The notes below the pieces were generated by a model, which ran no database searches, was not told the origin of the DNA, and saw only the letters and a list, made by a program, of their open reading frames with translations. Positions 10,206-22,620 of a DNA stretch of 64,000 nt are shown piece after piece. The first letter of the stretch is position 1. Every line of letters starts with the position of its first letter. This stretch comes from Solea solea (lineage: Eukaryota > Chordata > Actinopteri > Pleuronectiformes > Soleidae), in contig NC_081138.1 in NCBI RefSeq assembly GCF_958295425.1, positions 5,630,302 to 5,694,301 of the forward strand. The letters run 5' to 3'. The position numbers and the translations under genes are program-made.

Positions 10206-10804
10206 TACTTAATAGGTGACAATAGCTAAATGTCTTCATTCCGAAATTAATTCGTTTGCATGGACGCATTTATAAATGATCCGATTGTGGCGTGCGTACA
10301 CATGCACCAAGTGTTCCCTCAGAATGGACTATTGTGACTAGTAAATAGAACAATAATAAGTAGCAGCAGAAGAAGAAGAAGATTCTTTTCTGCTACTAAC
10401 CAATTATTCATTCTTCTTCTTTTGGAATGGAAATGCAGCAGGAGAATACAGAATGGACGGTATCGGATTGGCATGTTCACAAAAATGTGTTTTTATTCCA
10501 ATCTGGCTTTTATTCTGATTACTTATGTCCATGTAAACATAGCTCTTCTTCCCTGTGAGATCATTCTGATTTGGATTTGCTGCCAGGCAGTTAGATGCAT
10601 GCAATGAAATGTATTTTCATTCAAACAAATGGTTTTATTGAAAATATTTACCTTAATCCCAACAGAATATTTTTTTTTTGTTGCTATTCAAAGCTTTGTG
10701 ATATGTATGTGTATTTTTGATACACATATTGTGCATGTTGAGGTTGTGATGATGATACATTTTTGCTATATTGTGCAGCCTTATCACATAATACAAGAAT
10801 CATT
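10206..10804. other. A+T-rich DNA with an imperfect inverted AGAAGAAGAA/TTCTTCTTCT pair
   Basis: AGCAGAAGAAGAAGAAG (10,365-10,381) is answered by TTCTTCTTCTTTTGG (10,411-10,425), about 30 bp away. The result is a weak microsatellite hairpin. No gene is seen. Confidence 0.5.
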
Positions 10805-10883
10805 TGTCTGTCGTTTGTGTGTGTTCTTGTATTTGTCACCTCTTGAGGACCTTTTCTGGCATAAACACTGACCTTGACCGCTC
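10805..10883 (-). repeat. R3-related fragment
   Basis: GTGTGTGTTCTTGTATTTGT, CACCTCTTGAGGACCTTTTC and TGGCATAAACACTGACCTTG are the reverse-complement counterpart of phrases at 1,775-1,830 and 41,630-41,660. It directly abuts an S1 SINE on its right. Confidence 0.6.
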
Positions 10884-11104
10884 AGTGCTGCAATATACTA
10901 CAGTTTTGCCATTCACCCATTCACTCACACAGTCACACAGCACATTTTCTGTCATGCATTTTTCATAACCATTCACATGCTGCTCACAAGCAATGTGGGG
11001 TTTAGTGTCTTGCCCAAGGACACGTCGGCAAGTAGACTAGGAATCAAATCAACAACCTTCCAGTTGAAAGACGACTCACTCTACCACTGTGCCACCGATG
11101 CCCC
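10884..11104 (-). repeat. S1 tRNA-derived SINE
   Basis: On the minus strand the head GGCATCGGTGGCACAGTGGT gives a good tRNA A-box match (TGGCACAGTGG), followed by AGAGTGAGTCGTCTTTCAAC and the B-box-like GGTTGTTGATTTGATTCC. The plus-strand body words CATTCACCCATTCACTCACA and GTGTCTTGCCCAAGGACACG are shared with the other copies. It is the clearest tRNA-like head in the window. Confidence 0.85.
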
Positions 11105-11157
11105 TCATGGAGGCCAAAATCAGGCAGAACCTCATTTCTGAGGAACGAGTTATGTTT

Positions 11158-11380
11158 ATGACTAAGATTTGAATGGTGGTTATGGTTAAGGTTAGTTATT
11201 AACTGGTTACGGTTAAGGTTAGGGGTAATGCTTTGTTCAGGCTGTCCAGATAAATGGAAGTCAATGTAAACACATGTTCCAGGTATTACTCATATTGTGG
11301 GGACCTTAATCTGTTTACACACACACATTGTGGTCTTCCTGAAGTCAAACCAGACAGTGTGTGTGTGTGTGTGTGTAAAC
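11158..11380 (-). repeat. R3 dispersed repeat, inverted copy
   Basis: GGTTATGGTTAAGGTTAG, AACTGGTTACGGTTAAGG, CTCATATTGTGGGGACCTTA and the CA/TG runs (11,318-11,327 and 11,357-11,376) mirror the copy at 1,385-1,650. The TG run at the right end is the element-end microsatellite. It is non-coding. Confidence 0.75.
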
Positions 11381-11694
11381 AGCACATGTATCAAATTCCC
11401 ATTAATTATTTATTTGATATAAATTCCTTAAAGCACTGATGATGGTTCACAAAAACAACAGGAAAAGAATTCCTCCCCATGCCATCCGTGCCTGTATACC
11501 AACAGACAATTGTTATGTGAAACATTACTGCCAATCTGGACAAAAAAAAAAAAAAGGACAAGAGAGTCCGCCAAAAACTGTCAAGGTGCAAAGCAAAAAA
11601 TATGTCACCCACCAAGCAGCATGTCCCATGTATGTAAAATCACACTGTGTCACACGTGTAAAAGTGACAAAAACTAAACAGCTTCCTCTGTCCT
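11381..11694. other. Non-coding DNA, nothing recognised
   Basis: Contains a 14-base A run near 11,541. Overlapping frames on both strands have no recognisable features. Confidence 0.5.
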
Positions 11695-11960
11695 GATTAT
11701 GATCTCGGCCCTCTCTGTCCTCCATTTCCCCCTTCCATTTTGGTGGAAGGCCCTGGCTTGCCGTCTTCCAGCGCCGCAGGGCATGGAGCTAGCCGGCGGT
11801 GAGTTTCCATCAATTAGTGCACCCCCGCGGCCTCATGGCACAACCCACCTTTGACTGCAGAGAGATATTGATTAGTTCAGCTGCACTGTCAGGTCTGGAG
11901 TGAGCAGGCCCGGGTGATCCAAGGCCTTCACCGGAGACAACATCATGTCGAGTTTCTGAC
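11695..11960. promoter_or_regulatory. Candidate conserved noncoding element
   Basis: A GC-richer unique block: TTATGATCTCGGCCCTCTCT, CTAGCCGGCGGTGAGTTTCC, ATCAATTAGTGCACCCCCGC and GAGATATTGATTAGTTCAGC. It has homeodomain-type ATTA/TGATTAG cores and lies between a repeat and a (CA)n run. CGGCGGTGAGT at 11,792 resembles a splice donor, but no upstream coding frame supports an exon. Confidence 0.3.
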
Positions 11961-11969
11961 ATGTGTAAG

Positions 11970-12014
11970 CACACACACACACACACACACATACACGCAT
12001 GCACACACACACAC
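11970..12014. repeat. Interrupted (CA)n microsatellite
   Basis: CACACACACA runs interrupted by ATACACGCATG. The minus-strand frames with Cys/Val runs over it are translation artefacts. Confidence 0.9.
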
Positions 12015-12475
12015 CAGCACATCCACACGTGTACACACATACAAATGCAATGAAATGTTCTCTGTGCACAGATGACTGCAAGGTGAGAGAGAGGGAAGAT
12101 AAGAGGAGAAGGGGAGAAGTCCACAAGAGTGGCTTGTCAGGAGAGTGACAGGTGAGAACTGACAAGTGCTTGTTAGTTTTTTCTCATCCTGGTGGAGTTC
12201 CTATGAAAACAACCAGCTGGATAGTCTCCAGACTCACAAAGGGCTGGAATCCTACAAGTAAAACTATAAAAAAAATACACAGTATGTCTGTATTTTATAT
12301 AAATATACAGTATGAATAATTTTCAAGCAAAACAAAAATGCTGTTTGAAACAACTATTAGCAATTAGCAATTGCAAAAGCTGCAATTTAATAGGCCTATT
12401 AATTGATTGTTATATGTTCAATGTCTTTTTTTTTTTTTTAAATGTGATGCATATAAGTTGTCATCTTTGCGTTAG
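12015..12475. other. Non-coding DNA, nothing recognised
   Basis: A/T-rich with a 13-base T run near 12,427. No feature is supported. Confidence 0.5.
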
Positions 12476-12775
12476 ATCATGGGTTCCCACAGACTGGGTC
12501 GGGACCCACAGATGGGTCGCGGGAGAATTTCTTTGGGTCCCGAAAATCACATTTGCAGAATTTTTCTCAACCTTTTAGTTAAAATGTATGTGTATATGTT
12601 TTAATTAACATGCATATAAGGAAGTTGTCATATCAATTATTCATTTACCAAATATTTATTTTAAATAATATCAGTTTGGTTGCAGCATTATGCACGAATT
12701 TGCTCTTGTCAGGGTTCATATTGTGATTGGGTCATGATTTATATGGAAAGTTTGGGAAACACTACATTGGAGTAT
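12476..12775 (+). repeat. R5 dispersed repeat
   Basis: GATCATGGGTTCCCACAGAC, TGGGTCGGGACCCACAGATG, GGGTCGCGGGAGAATTTC, GTGATTGGGTCATGATTTAT and GGGAAACACTACATTGG form a repeat of a kind familiar in vertebrates. A shorter copy of its start occurs near 46,672. The self-complementary GGGTCGGGACCC lies in the head. No protein-coding capacity is seen. Confidence 0.6.
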
Positions 12776-13334
12776 AATAGACTTTATTGTGTTACAAATC
12801 AAATTGCAATTGCAAAATCACAATTAGACATTTAGACTTAATGAAAAATATTCCTAGAATCTGGAATAAGTAAGTATGATAATAAATACAGGACAATACA
12901 CACTGTATCATCTCCAATACAATGAAAGCAGTTGCATTTCAATAGTGGATTCACCTTTAAATCATTGCAAATGTTAATATTTTGTGCTCTTGTATAGATT
13001 AAATGATTCATAATGAGGCCTTTAACTGAAAATGAAGCACAGCACTAAACTACACCTTGTATCTTGTAAAACAGCAGCAGCAACACTACAACTCTATTGT
13101 TCCCCCCTTTTTAAAAGTGAGCTTCTCCTCATTTTCCCCCTCTTGTGTTTCTCTCCACCCACAGAAAACAAACATCATAATCCCCCCATCTTTGTAAACG
13201 CCCACTCTCCACCCGATCATATTCACGCCGTCTTCAAAGCCTTTCTGAAGTCTCTTTTGTTAATAAATTAGTTTGAATATAAACAAATGAAAACAATATT
13301 CGCGGATTTGGCGAAAGACATTTTCTGAGAATCC
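12776..13334. other. A+T-rich DNA, nothing recognised
   Basis: The 79-codon frame at 13,032-13,271 has no domain. A CCCCCTTTTT/CCCCCTCTTG pyrimidine stretch lies near 13,105-13,150. Confidence 0.5.
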
Positions 13335-13995
13335 ATCACAGTTAAGATTGTAGGACTTTGCAATAAGGGTACTATTATGTAACTTTACTGTTAGGTTAAT
13401 GAAGGTTTTAATTCATTCATTATTCAAGTGTTTAACACTGTTAATGGGCGTACTGAATAAACAAAACTTAACTTTAACTAAGCATTTATTAACCATTAGT
13501 AATCTTTATTAATGCTCCTTGTGAGCCTTAAACAACCACATGTTTCCCACTTTACAATGGAGCATTAATACAGGGTAATAATGGTTAATAAATGCATAAT
13601 TGTAGTTAAATGCTTATTCTCTACACCCATACATTTGTGAAGTCATAGTTAAGGGATGCCTGTTTAACACTTTACAATAAGGGTCACAATGAGCATTAAA
13701 AAAAGGGTAATAATAGTTCATAAATTCTTAATTATACTTAAGTGCTTATTCTGTACTTTTTGACGTTACAAAAAGGCTCACAGAATAATTAATACAGATT
13801 AGTAATGGTTAATAAATACTTAATTATAATGAATTATTCTGTACTTCAATACATTTACAAAGTTACAATAAGGGTCACAATGAGCATTAATAAAGGTAAA
13901 TAATGCTTTAAATAGTAAAGATAATTTAGTGCTATTAAAAGGTTAATATGTATAAAATGTTAACTATAGAATGTCATTTACAGTTTAATGTAATG
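13335..13995. repeat. Degenerate AT-rich repeat array with an inverted first unit
   Basis: Units built on AGGGTCACAATGAGCATTAA, GGTAATAATGGTTAATAAAT and TTAAATGCTTATTCTGTAC recur at about 13,553, 13,676 and 13,868 in plus orientation. The unit at 13,450-13,535 reads TTAACTAAGCATTTATTAAC, CATTAGTAATC and TTATTAATGCTCCTTGTGAG, that is, in reverse. The block is therefore a minisatellite-like array with an inversion, possibly the body of a non-autonomous element. Confidence 0.75.
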
Positions 13996-14159
13996 TTTAA
14001 CTGTCAGTTAACAATCATTACTGACATGAACAGTAGCTCTATAGACCTTTGAATCATATTTGAATTAATAAATTGTCTGTTAAAACATCACTTGACTCAG
14101 TAAATGCTGAGAGTGTTGCTCTTACAGTAAGATGCTGTTCAGATATATGACCTATGCAT

Positions 14160-14480
14160 ATTGTATGCATACCATCCCGCTCTGTCTGGAGCAAAGGGGT
14201 GAACACACAAGACGGGAAGTCTTCTCTCCACTTTTAACCGAGCAGAACAAAGTTCCTGCTGGAGAACTGAACCCCCCTGCAGTTCCGTGCTTCTCTGTTG
14301 GTTAAATAAGCCATTTCACCTCCGTTTCATCCCCCTCGCTCTGCTCACACGAGCTGTCATCCTATTATAGATGTTGAGCGCCGGAGCTTCACATATTCAG
14401 GTTACTAGAGCTTATCTGAGGAGATCTCCTGGTGCTTTGTCATTCAAGTTGTCTGGGGGATATTTCCCATCATAGAGTGA
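14160..14480. promoter_or_regulatory. Candidate conserved noncoding element
   Basis: A unique mixed-composition block lying just left of the satellite array: CGAGCAGAACAAAGTTCCTG, GTTAAATAAGCCATTTCACC, GCTGTCATCCTATTATAGAT, GATGTTGAGCGCCGGAGC and TGATCTTGTCTTATCATAAA. ACAAAG and TTATCA suit SOX/TCF and GATA-type sites. There is no coding frame of note. Confidence 0.3.
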
Positions 14481-15474
14481 TCTTGTCTTATCATAAAGAC
14501 TCCCGATGAAATCATTTTATTATTTTCATTATAAATAAATTTGGTGTCCTTTTGAGAGAACACTATGTATGTATGTTTGTATCACTGTATAAAGTATCTT
14601 TCAATTTCCATAGCCTTAGAATAAGCCCTTTTTATGCACTTTTACCAATCTATGACATGTTAGTGACTTTTAGGACAACATACTAGACTATAACGTTTTT
14701 GACTGAATTTGGACGACATGCTGAACTATGACGTTTTTGACCGATTTTGGACGACATACTATACTATGACGTTTTGGACCGATTTTGGACGACATGTTAT
14801 ACTATGACCTTTTTGACCGATTTTGGACGACATACTATACTATGACGTTCTTGACCGATTTTGGACCACATGCTATACTATGACGTTTTTGGGTGATTTT
14901 TGACCACATACTTTACTATGAGGTTTTGGACCGATTTTGGACGACATACTATATTATGACTTTTTTGGGTGATTCTGGACCACATACTATACTATGACCT
15001 TTTTGACCGATTTTGGACCACATACTATACTATGACGTTTTTGACCGATTTGGGACTACATGCTATACTATGACTTTTCTGAACGATTTTGGACCACATA
15101 CTATATTATGACGTTTTTGACCAATTTTGAACATCATACTATATATACTATGACATTTTTGACCGATTTTGGACCACATACTATACTATGATGTTTTTGA
15201 CCGATTTTGGACCACATACTATACTATGAGGTTTTTGACAGATTTTGGACCACATACTATACTATGACTTTTTTGACAGATTTTGGACCACATACTATAC
15301 TATGACGTTTTTGATCGATTTTGGACGACATACTATACTATGACGTTTTTGACCGATTTTGGGCAACATACTATACTATGACATTTTGGACCGATTTTGG
15401 ACGACATACTATACTATGACTTTTTTGGGTGATTCTGGACCACATACTATACTATGACTTTTTTGACAGATTTT

Positions 15475-16948
15475 GGACCACATACTATACTATGACGTTT
15501 TTGATCGATTTTGGACCACATACTATACTATGACGTTTTTGACAGATTTTGGACCACATACTATACTATGATGTTTTTGACCGATTTTGGACGACATACT
15601 ATACTATGACTTTTTTGGGTGATTCTGGACCACATACTATACTATGACTTTTTTGACAGATTTTGGACCACATACTATACTATGACGTTTTTGATCGATT
15701 TTGGACCACATACTATACTATGATGTTTTTGACCGATTTTGGACGACATACTATACTATGACGTTTTTGACTGATGTTGGACCACATGCTATACTATGAT
15801 GTTTTTGACCAATTTTGGACGACATACTAGACTATGACTTTTTTGGGTGATTCTGGACAACATACTATACTATGACTGTTTTGGGTGATTCTGGACGACA
15901 TACTATACTATGACTGTTTTGGGTGATTCTGGACGACATACTATACTATGACGTTTTTGACCAATTTGGGACTACATGCTATATACTATGACCTTTTTGA
16001 CCGATTTTGGACGACATACTATACTATGACGTTCTTGACCGATTTTGGACCACATGCTATACTATGACGTTTTTGGGTGATTTTTGACCACATACTATAC
16101 TATGAGGTTTTGGACCGATTTTGGACGACATACTATATTATGACTTTTTTGGGTGATTCTGGACCACATACTATACTATGACCTTTTTGACCGATTTTGG
16201 ACCACATACTATACTATGACGTTTTTGACCGATTTGGGACTACATGCTATACTATGACGTTTTTGACCGATTTTTGACCACATACAATACTATGACGTTT
16301 TTGAACGATTTTGGACCACATACTATACTGTGAGGTTTTGGACCGATTTTGAACCACATGCTTTACTATGACTTTTCTGAACGATTTTGGACCACATACT
16401 ATATTATGACGTTTTTGACCAATTTTGAACATCATACTATATATACTATGACATTTTTGACCGATTTTGGACCACATACTATACTATGACGTTTTTGACC
16501 GATTTTGGACCACATACTATACTATGAGGTTTTTGACAGATTTTGGACCACATACTATACTATGACATTTTTGACCGATTTTGGACGACATACTATACTA
16601 TGACGTTTTTGACCGATTTTGGACGACATACTAAACTATGACGTTTTTGACCGATTTTGGACGACATGCTATACTATGACGTTTTTGACCGATTTTTGAC
16701 CACATACTATACTATGACGTTTTTGACCGACTTTGGACGACATACTATACTATGACTTTTTTGGGTGATTCTGGACCACATGCTATACTATGACGTTTTT
16801 GACCAATTTGGGACTACATGCTATATACTATGACGTTTTTGTCTGATTTTGGACTACATAATATACTATGACGTTTTTGACCGATTTTGGACGACATAGT
16901 ATACTATGACGTTTTTGACCGATTTTTGACCACATACTATACTATGAC
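15475..16948. repeat. Higher-order block A, copy 1 (within the satellite)
   Basis: This segment recurs at 17,079-18,860. The offset is 1,604 bp at matched landmarks, for example GATCGATTTTGG at 15,503 and 17,107, and GTTCTTGACC at 16,031 and 17,635. It becomes 1,912 bp after 16,583, because copy 2 contains one extra 308-bp unit. 1,604 equals 42 x 38 plus 8, and the 8 bp are accounted for by one +4 and two +2 monomers. Identity was spot-checked rather than aligned base by base. Confidence 0.85.
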
Positions 16949-17078
16949 ATTTTTGACCGATTTTGGACGACATACTATACTATGACGTTTTTGACCGATT
17001 TTGGACGACATACTATACTATGACTTTTTTGGGTGATTCTGGACCACATGCTATACTATGACGTTTTTGACCAATTTG

Positions 17079-18860
17079 GGACCACATACTATACTATGAC
17101 GTTTTTGATCGATTTTGGACCACATACTATACTATGACGTTTTTGACAGATTTTGGACCACATACTATACTATGATGTTTTTGACCGATTTTGGACGACA
17201 TACTATACTATGACTTTTTTGGGTGATTCTGGACCACATACTATACTATGACTTTTTTGACAGATTTTGGACCACATACTATACTATGACGTTTTTGATC
17301 GATTTTGGACCACATACTATACTATGATGTTTTTGACCGATTTTGGACGACATACTATACTATGACGTTTTTGACTGATGTTGGACCACATGCTATACTA
17401 TGATGTTTTTGACCAATTTTGGACGACATACTAGACTATGACTTTTTTGGGTGATTCTGGACAACATACTATACTATGACTGTTTTGGGTGATTCTGGAC
17501 GACATACTATACTATGACTGTTTTGGGTGATTCTGGACGACATACTATACTATGACGTTTTTGACCAATTTGGGACTACATGCTATATACTATGACCTTT
17601 TTGACCGATTTTGGACGACATACTATACTATGACGTTCTTGACCGATTTTGGACCACATGCTATACTATGACGTTTTTGGGTGATTTTTGACCACATACT
17701 ATACTATGAGGTTTTGGACCGATTTTGGACGACATACTATATTATGACTTTTTTGGGTGATTCTGGACCACATACTATACTATGACCTTTTTGACCGATT
17801 TTGGACCACATACTATACTATGACGTTTTTGACCGATTTGGGACTACATGCTATACTATGACGTTTTTGACCGATTTTTGACCACATACAATACTATGAC
17901 GTTTTTGAACGATTTTGGACCACATACTATACTGTGAGGTTTTGGACCGATTTTGAACCACATGCTTTACTATGACTTTTCTGAACGATTTTGGACCACA
18001 TACTATATTATGACGTTTTTGACCAATTTTGAACATCATACTATATATACTATGACATTTTTGACCGATTTTGGACCACATACTATACTATGACGTTTTT
18101 GACCGATTTTGGACCACATACTATACTATGAGGTTTTTGACAGATTTTGGACCACATACTATACTATGACATTTTTGACCGATTTTTGACCACATACAAT
18201 ACTATGACGTTTTTGAACGATTTTGGACCACATACTATACTGTGAGGTTTTGGACCGATTTTGAACCACATGCTTTACTATGACTTTTCTGAACGATTTT
18301 GGACCACATACTATATTATGACGTTTTTGACCAATTTTGAACATCATACTATATATACTATGACATTTTTGACCGATTTTGGACCACATACTATACTATG
18401 ACGTTTTTGACCGATTTTGGACCACATACTATACTATGAGGTTTTTGACAGATTTTGGACCACATACTATACTATGACATTTTTGACCGATTTTGGACGA
18501 CATACTATACTATGACGTTTTTGACCGATTTTGGACGACATACTAAACTATGACGTTTTTGACCGATTTTGGACGACATGCTATACTATGACGTTTTTGA
18601 CCGATTTTTGACCACATACTATACTATGACGTTTTTGACCGACTTTGGACGACATACTATACTATGACTTTTTTGGGTGATTCTGGACCACATGCTATAC
18701 TATGACGTTTTTGACCAATTTGGGACTACATGCTATATACTATGACGTTTTTGTCTGATTTTGGACTACATAATATACTATGACGTTTTTGACCGATTTT
18801 GGACGACATAGTATACTATGACGTTTTTGACCGATTTTTGACCACATACTATACTATGAC
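17079..18860. repeat. Higher-order block A, copy 2 with a 308-bp internal duplication
   Basis: Second copy of block A. It differs from copy 1 mainly by an extra tandem 308-bp unit (17,879-18,186 then 18,187-18,494). 308 is 8 x 38 plus the 4-bp insertion TATATATACTAT in one monomer. Identical 76-codon minus-strand frames at 16,247-16,477, 17,851-18,081 and 18,159-18,389 mark the three copies and show recent exchange. Confidence 0.85.
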
Positions 18861-19499
18861 TTTTTTGACCGATTTTGGACCACATACTATACTATGACGT
18901 TTTTGACTGATTTTGGACCACATACTATACTATGACTTTTTTGGGTGATTCTGGACCACATACTATACTATGACGTTTTTGACTGATTTTGGACCACATG
19001 CTATACTATGACGTTTTGACCAATTTGGGACTACATGCTATATACTATGACGTTTTTGTCTGATTTTGGACGACATAATATACTATGACGTTTTTGACCG
19101 ATTTTGGACGACATACTATACTATGAGGTTTTTGACCGATTTTGGAAGACATGCTATACTATGACGTTTTTGACCGATTTTTGACCACATACTATACTAT
19201 GACATTTTTGACCGATTTTGGACGACATACTATACTATGACGTTTTTGACCGATTTTGGACGACATACTATACTATGACTTTTTTGGGTGATTCTGGACC
19301 ACATGCTATACTATGACGTTTTTGACCAATTTGGGACTACATGCTATATACTATGACGTTTTTGTCTGATTTTGGACTACATAATATACTATGACGTTTT
19401 TGACCGATTTTGGACGACATAGTATACTATGACGTTTTTGACCGATTTTTGACCACATACTACACTATGACTTTTTTGACCGATTTTGGACCACATACT

Positions 19500-20740
19500 A
19501 TACTATGACGTTTTTGACTGATTTTGGACGACATACTATACTATGACTTTTTTGGTTGATTCTGGACCACATACTATACTATGACGTTTTTGACCGATTT
19601 TGGACCACATGCTATACTATGAGGTTTTGACCAATTTGGGACTACATGCTATATACTATGACGTTTTTGTCTGATTTTGGACGACATAATATACTATGAC
19701 GTTTTTGACCGATTTTGGACGACATACTATACTATGAGGTGTTTGACCGATTTTGGAAGACATGCTATACTATGACGTTTTTGACCGATTTTTGACCACA
19801 TACTATACTATGACTTTTTTGACCGATTTTGGACGACATGCTATACTATGACGTTTTGGACCGATTTTGGACCACATGCTATACTATGAGGTTTTTGACA
19901 GATTTTTGACCACATACTATACTATGACGTTTTTGACCGATTTTTGACCACATACTATACTATGACTTTTTTGACCGATTTTTGACCACATACTATACTA
20001 TGACGTTTTTGACCAATTTGGGACTACATGCTATATACTATAACTTTTTTGGGTGATTCTGGACCACATACTATACTATGACTTTTTTGACCGATTTTGG
20101 ACCACATACTTTACTATGACGTTTTTGACCGATTTTGGACGACATACTATACTATGACGTTTTTGACCAATTTTAGACGACATACTATACTATGACTTTT
20201 TTGGGTGATTCTGGACGACATACTATACTAGGACTTTTTTGACCGATTTTTGACCACATACTATACTATGACTTTTTTGACAGATTTTGGACCACATACT
20301 ATACTATGACGTTTTTGACCAATTTTAGACGACATACTATACTATGACTTTTTTGGGTGATTCTGGACGACATACTATACTAGGACTTTTTTGACCGATT
20401 TTTGACCACATACTATACTATGATGTTTTTGACTGATTTTGGAAGACATGCTATACTATGACGTTTTTGACCGATTTTTGACCACATACTATACTATGAC
20501 TTTTTTGACCGATTTTGGATGACATGCTATACTATGACGTTTTTGACCAATTTGGGACTACATGCTATATACTATAACTTTTTTGGGTGATTCTGGACCA
20601 CATACTATACTATGACGTTTTGACCAATTTGGGACTACATGCTATATACTATGACGTTTTTATCTGATTTTGGACGACATAATATACTATGACGTTTTTG
20701 ACCGATTTTGGACGACATACTATACTATGAGGTTTTTGAC
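19500..20740. repeat. Higher-order block B, copy 1
   Basis: The landmark TTTTTTGGTTGATTCTGG near 19,548 recurs near 21,456, an offset of 1,908 bp (50 x 38 plus 8). Further right, TAACTTTTTTGGGTGATTC at 20,041 matches 21,911, offset 1,870, so one 38-bp monomer was lost or gained between copies. Inside the block a four-monomer subrepeat is visible: CAATTTTAGAC at 20,168 and 20,320, 152 bp apart. Limits are approximate. Confidence 0.7.
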
Positions 20741-21409
20741 CGATTTTGGAAGACATGCTATACTATGACGTTTTTGACCGATTTTTGACCACATACTATA
20801 CTATGACTTTTTTGACCGATTTTGGACGACATGTTATACTATGACGTTTCGGACCGATTTTGGGCCACATGCTATACTATGAGGTTTTTGACAGATTTTT
20901 GACCACATACTATACTATGACGTTTTTGAACGATTTTTGACCACATACTATACTATGACTTTTTTGACCGATTTTGGATGACATGCTATACTATGACGTT
21001 TTTGACCAATTTGGGACTACATGCTATATACTATAACTTTTTTGGGTGATTCTGGACCACATACTATACTATGACTTTTTTGACCGATTTTGGACCACAT
21101 ACTTTACTATGACGTTTTTGACCGATTTTGGACGACATACTATACTATGATTTTTTTGACCGATTTTTGACCACATACTATACTATGACTTTTTTGACAG
21201 ATTTTGGACCACATACTATACTATGACGTTTTTGACCAATTTTAGACGACATACTATACTATGACTTTTTTGGGTGATTCTGGACGACATACTATACTAG
21301 GACTTTTTTGACCGATTTTTGACCACATACTATACTATGATGTTTTTGACTGATTTTGGAAGACATGCTATACTATGACTTTTTTGACCGATTTTGGATG
21401 ACATGCTAT

Positions 21410-22620
21410 ACTATGACTTTTTTGACCGATTTTGGACGACATACTATACTATGACTTTTTTGGTTGATTCTGGACCACATACTATACTATGACGTTTTTG
21501 ACCGATTTTGGACCACATGCTATACTATGACGTTTTGACCAATTTGGGACTACATGCTATATACTATGACGTTTTTGTCTGATTTTGGACGACATAATAT
21601 ACTATGACGTTTTTGACCGATTTTGGACGACATACTATACTATGAGGTGTTTGACCGATTTTGGAAGACATGCTATACTATGACGTTTTTGACCGATTTT
21701 TGACCACATACTATACTATGACTTTTTTGACCGATTTTGGACGACATGCTATACTATGACGTTTTGGACCGATTTTGGACCACATGCTATACTATGAGGT
21801 TTTTGACAGATTTTTGACCACATACTATACTATGAAGTTTTTGACCGATTTTTGACCACATACTATACTATGACGTTTTTGACCAATTTGGGACTACATG
21901 CTATATACTATAACTTTTTTGGGTGATTCTGGACCACATACTATACTATGACTTTTTTGACCGATTTTGGACCACATACTTTACTATGACGTTTTTGACC
22001 GATTTTGGACGACATACTATACTATGACGTTTTTGACCAATTTTAGACGACATACTATACTATGACTTTTTTGGGTGATTCTGGACGACATACTATACTA
22101 GGACTTTTTTGACCGATTTTTGACCACATACTATACTATGACTTTTTTGACAGATTTTGGACCACATACTATACTATGACGTTTTTGACCAATTTTAGAC
22201 GACATACTATACTATGACTTTTTTGGGTGATTCTGGACGACATACTATACTAGGACTTTTTTGACCGATTTTTGACCACATACTATACTATGATGTTTTT
22301 GACTGATTTTGGAAGACATGCTATACTATGACGTTTTTGACCGATTTTTGACCACATACTATACTATGACTTTTTTGACCGATTTTGGATGACATGCTAT
22401 ACTATGACGTTTTTGACCAATTTGGGACTACATGCTATATACTATAACTTTTTTGGGTGATTCTGGACCACATACTATACTATGACGTTTTGACCAATTT
22501 GGGACTACATGCTATATACTATGACGTTTTTATCTGATTTTGGATGACATGCTATACTATGACGTTTTTGACCAATTTGGGACTACATGCTATATACTAT
22601 AACTTTTTTGGGTGATTCTG
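21410..22620. repeat. Higher-order block B, copy 2
   Basis: Second copy of the 19,500-20,740 block, sharing the rare GGTTGATTCTGG monomer, the GAGGTGTTTGACC monomer and the TATAACTTTTTTGGG monomer in the same order. Near 22,430-22,680 a short segment with TTTTTATCTGATTTTGG is itself repeated. Limits are approximate. Confidence 0.7.

Noticed and set aside
11785..11800. Splice donor GGCGGTGAGT marking an exon end
   Set aside because: No open frame with meaningful protein sequence or acceptor lies to its left. Single donor-like words are frequent by chance.
16247..18389. Three identical 76-codon minus-strand frames (and a 62-codon one at 25,793-25,981) as a protein family
   Set aside because: They are translations of the satellite: three 38-bp units make 114 bp or 38 codons, so peptides such as KIGQKRHSI repeat automatically. 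No promoter, no domain, and identity is explained by array duplication.
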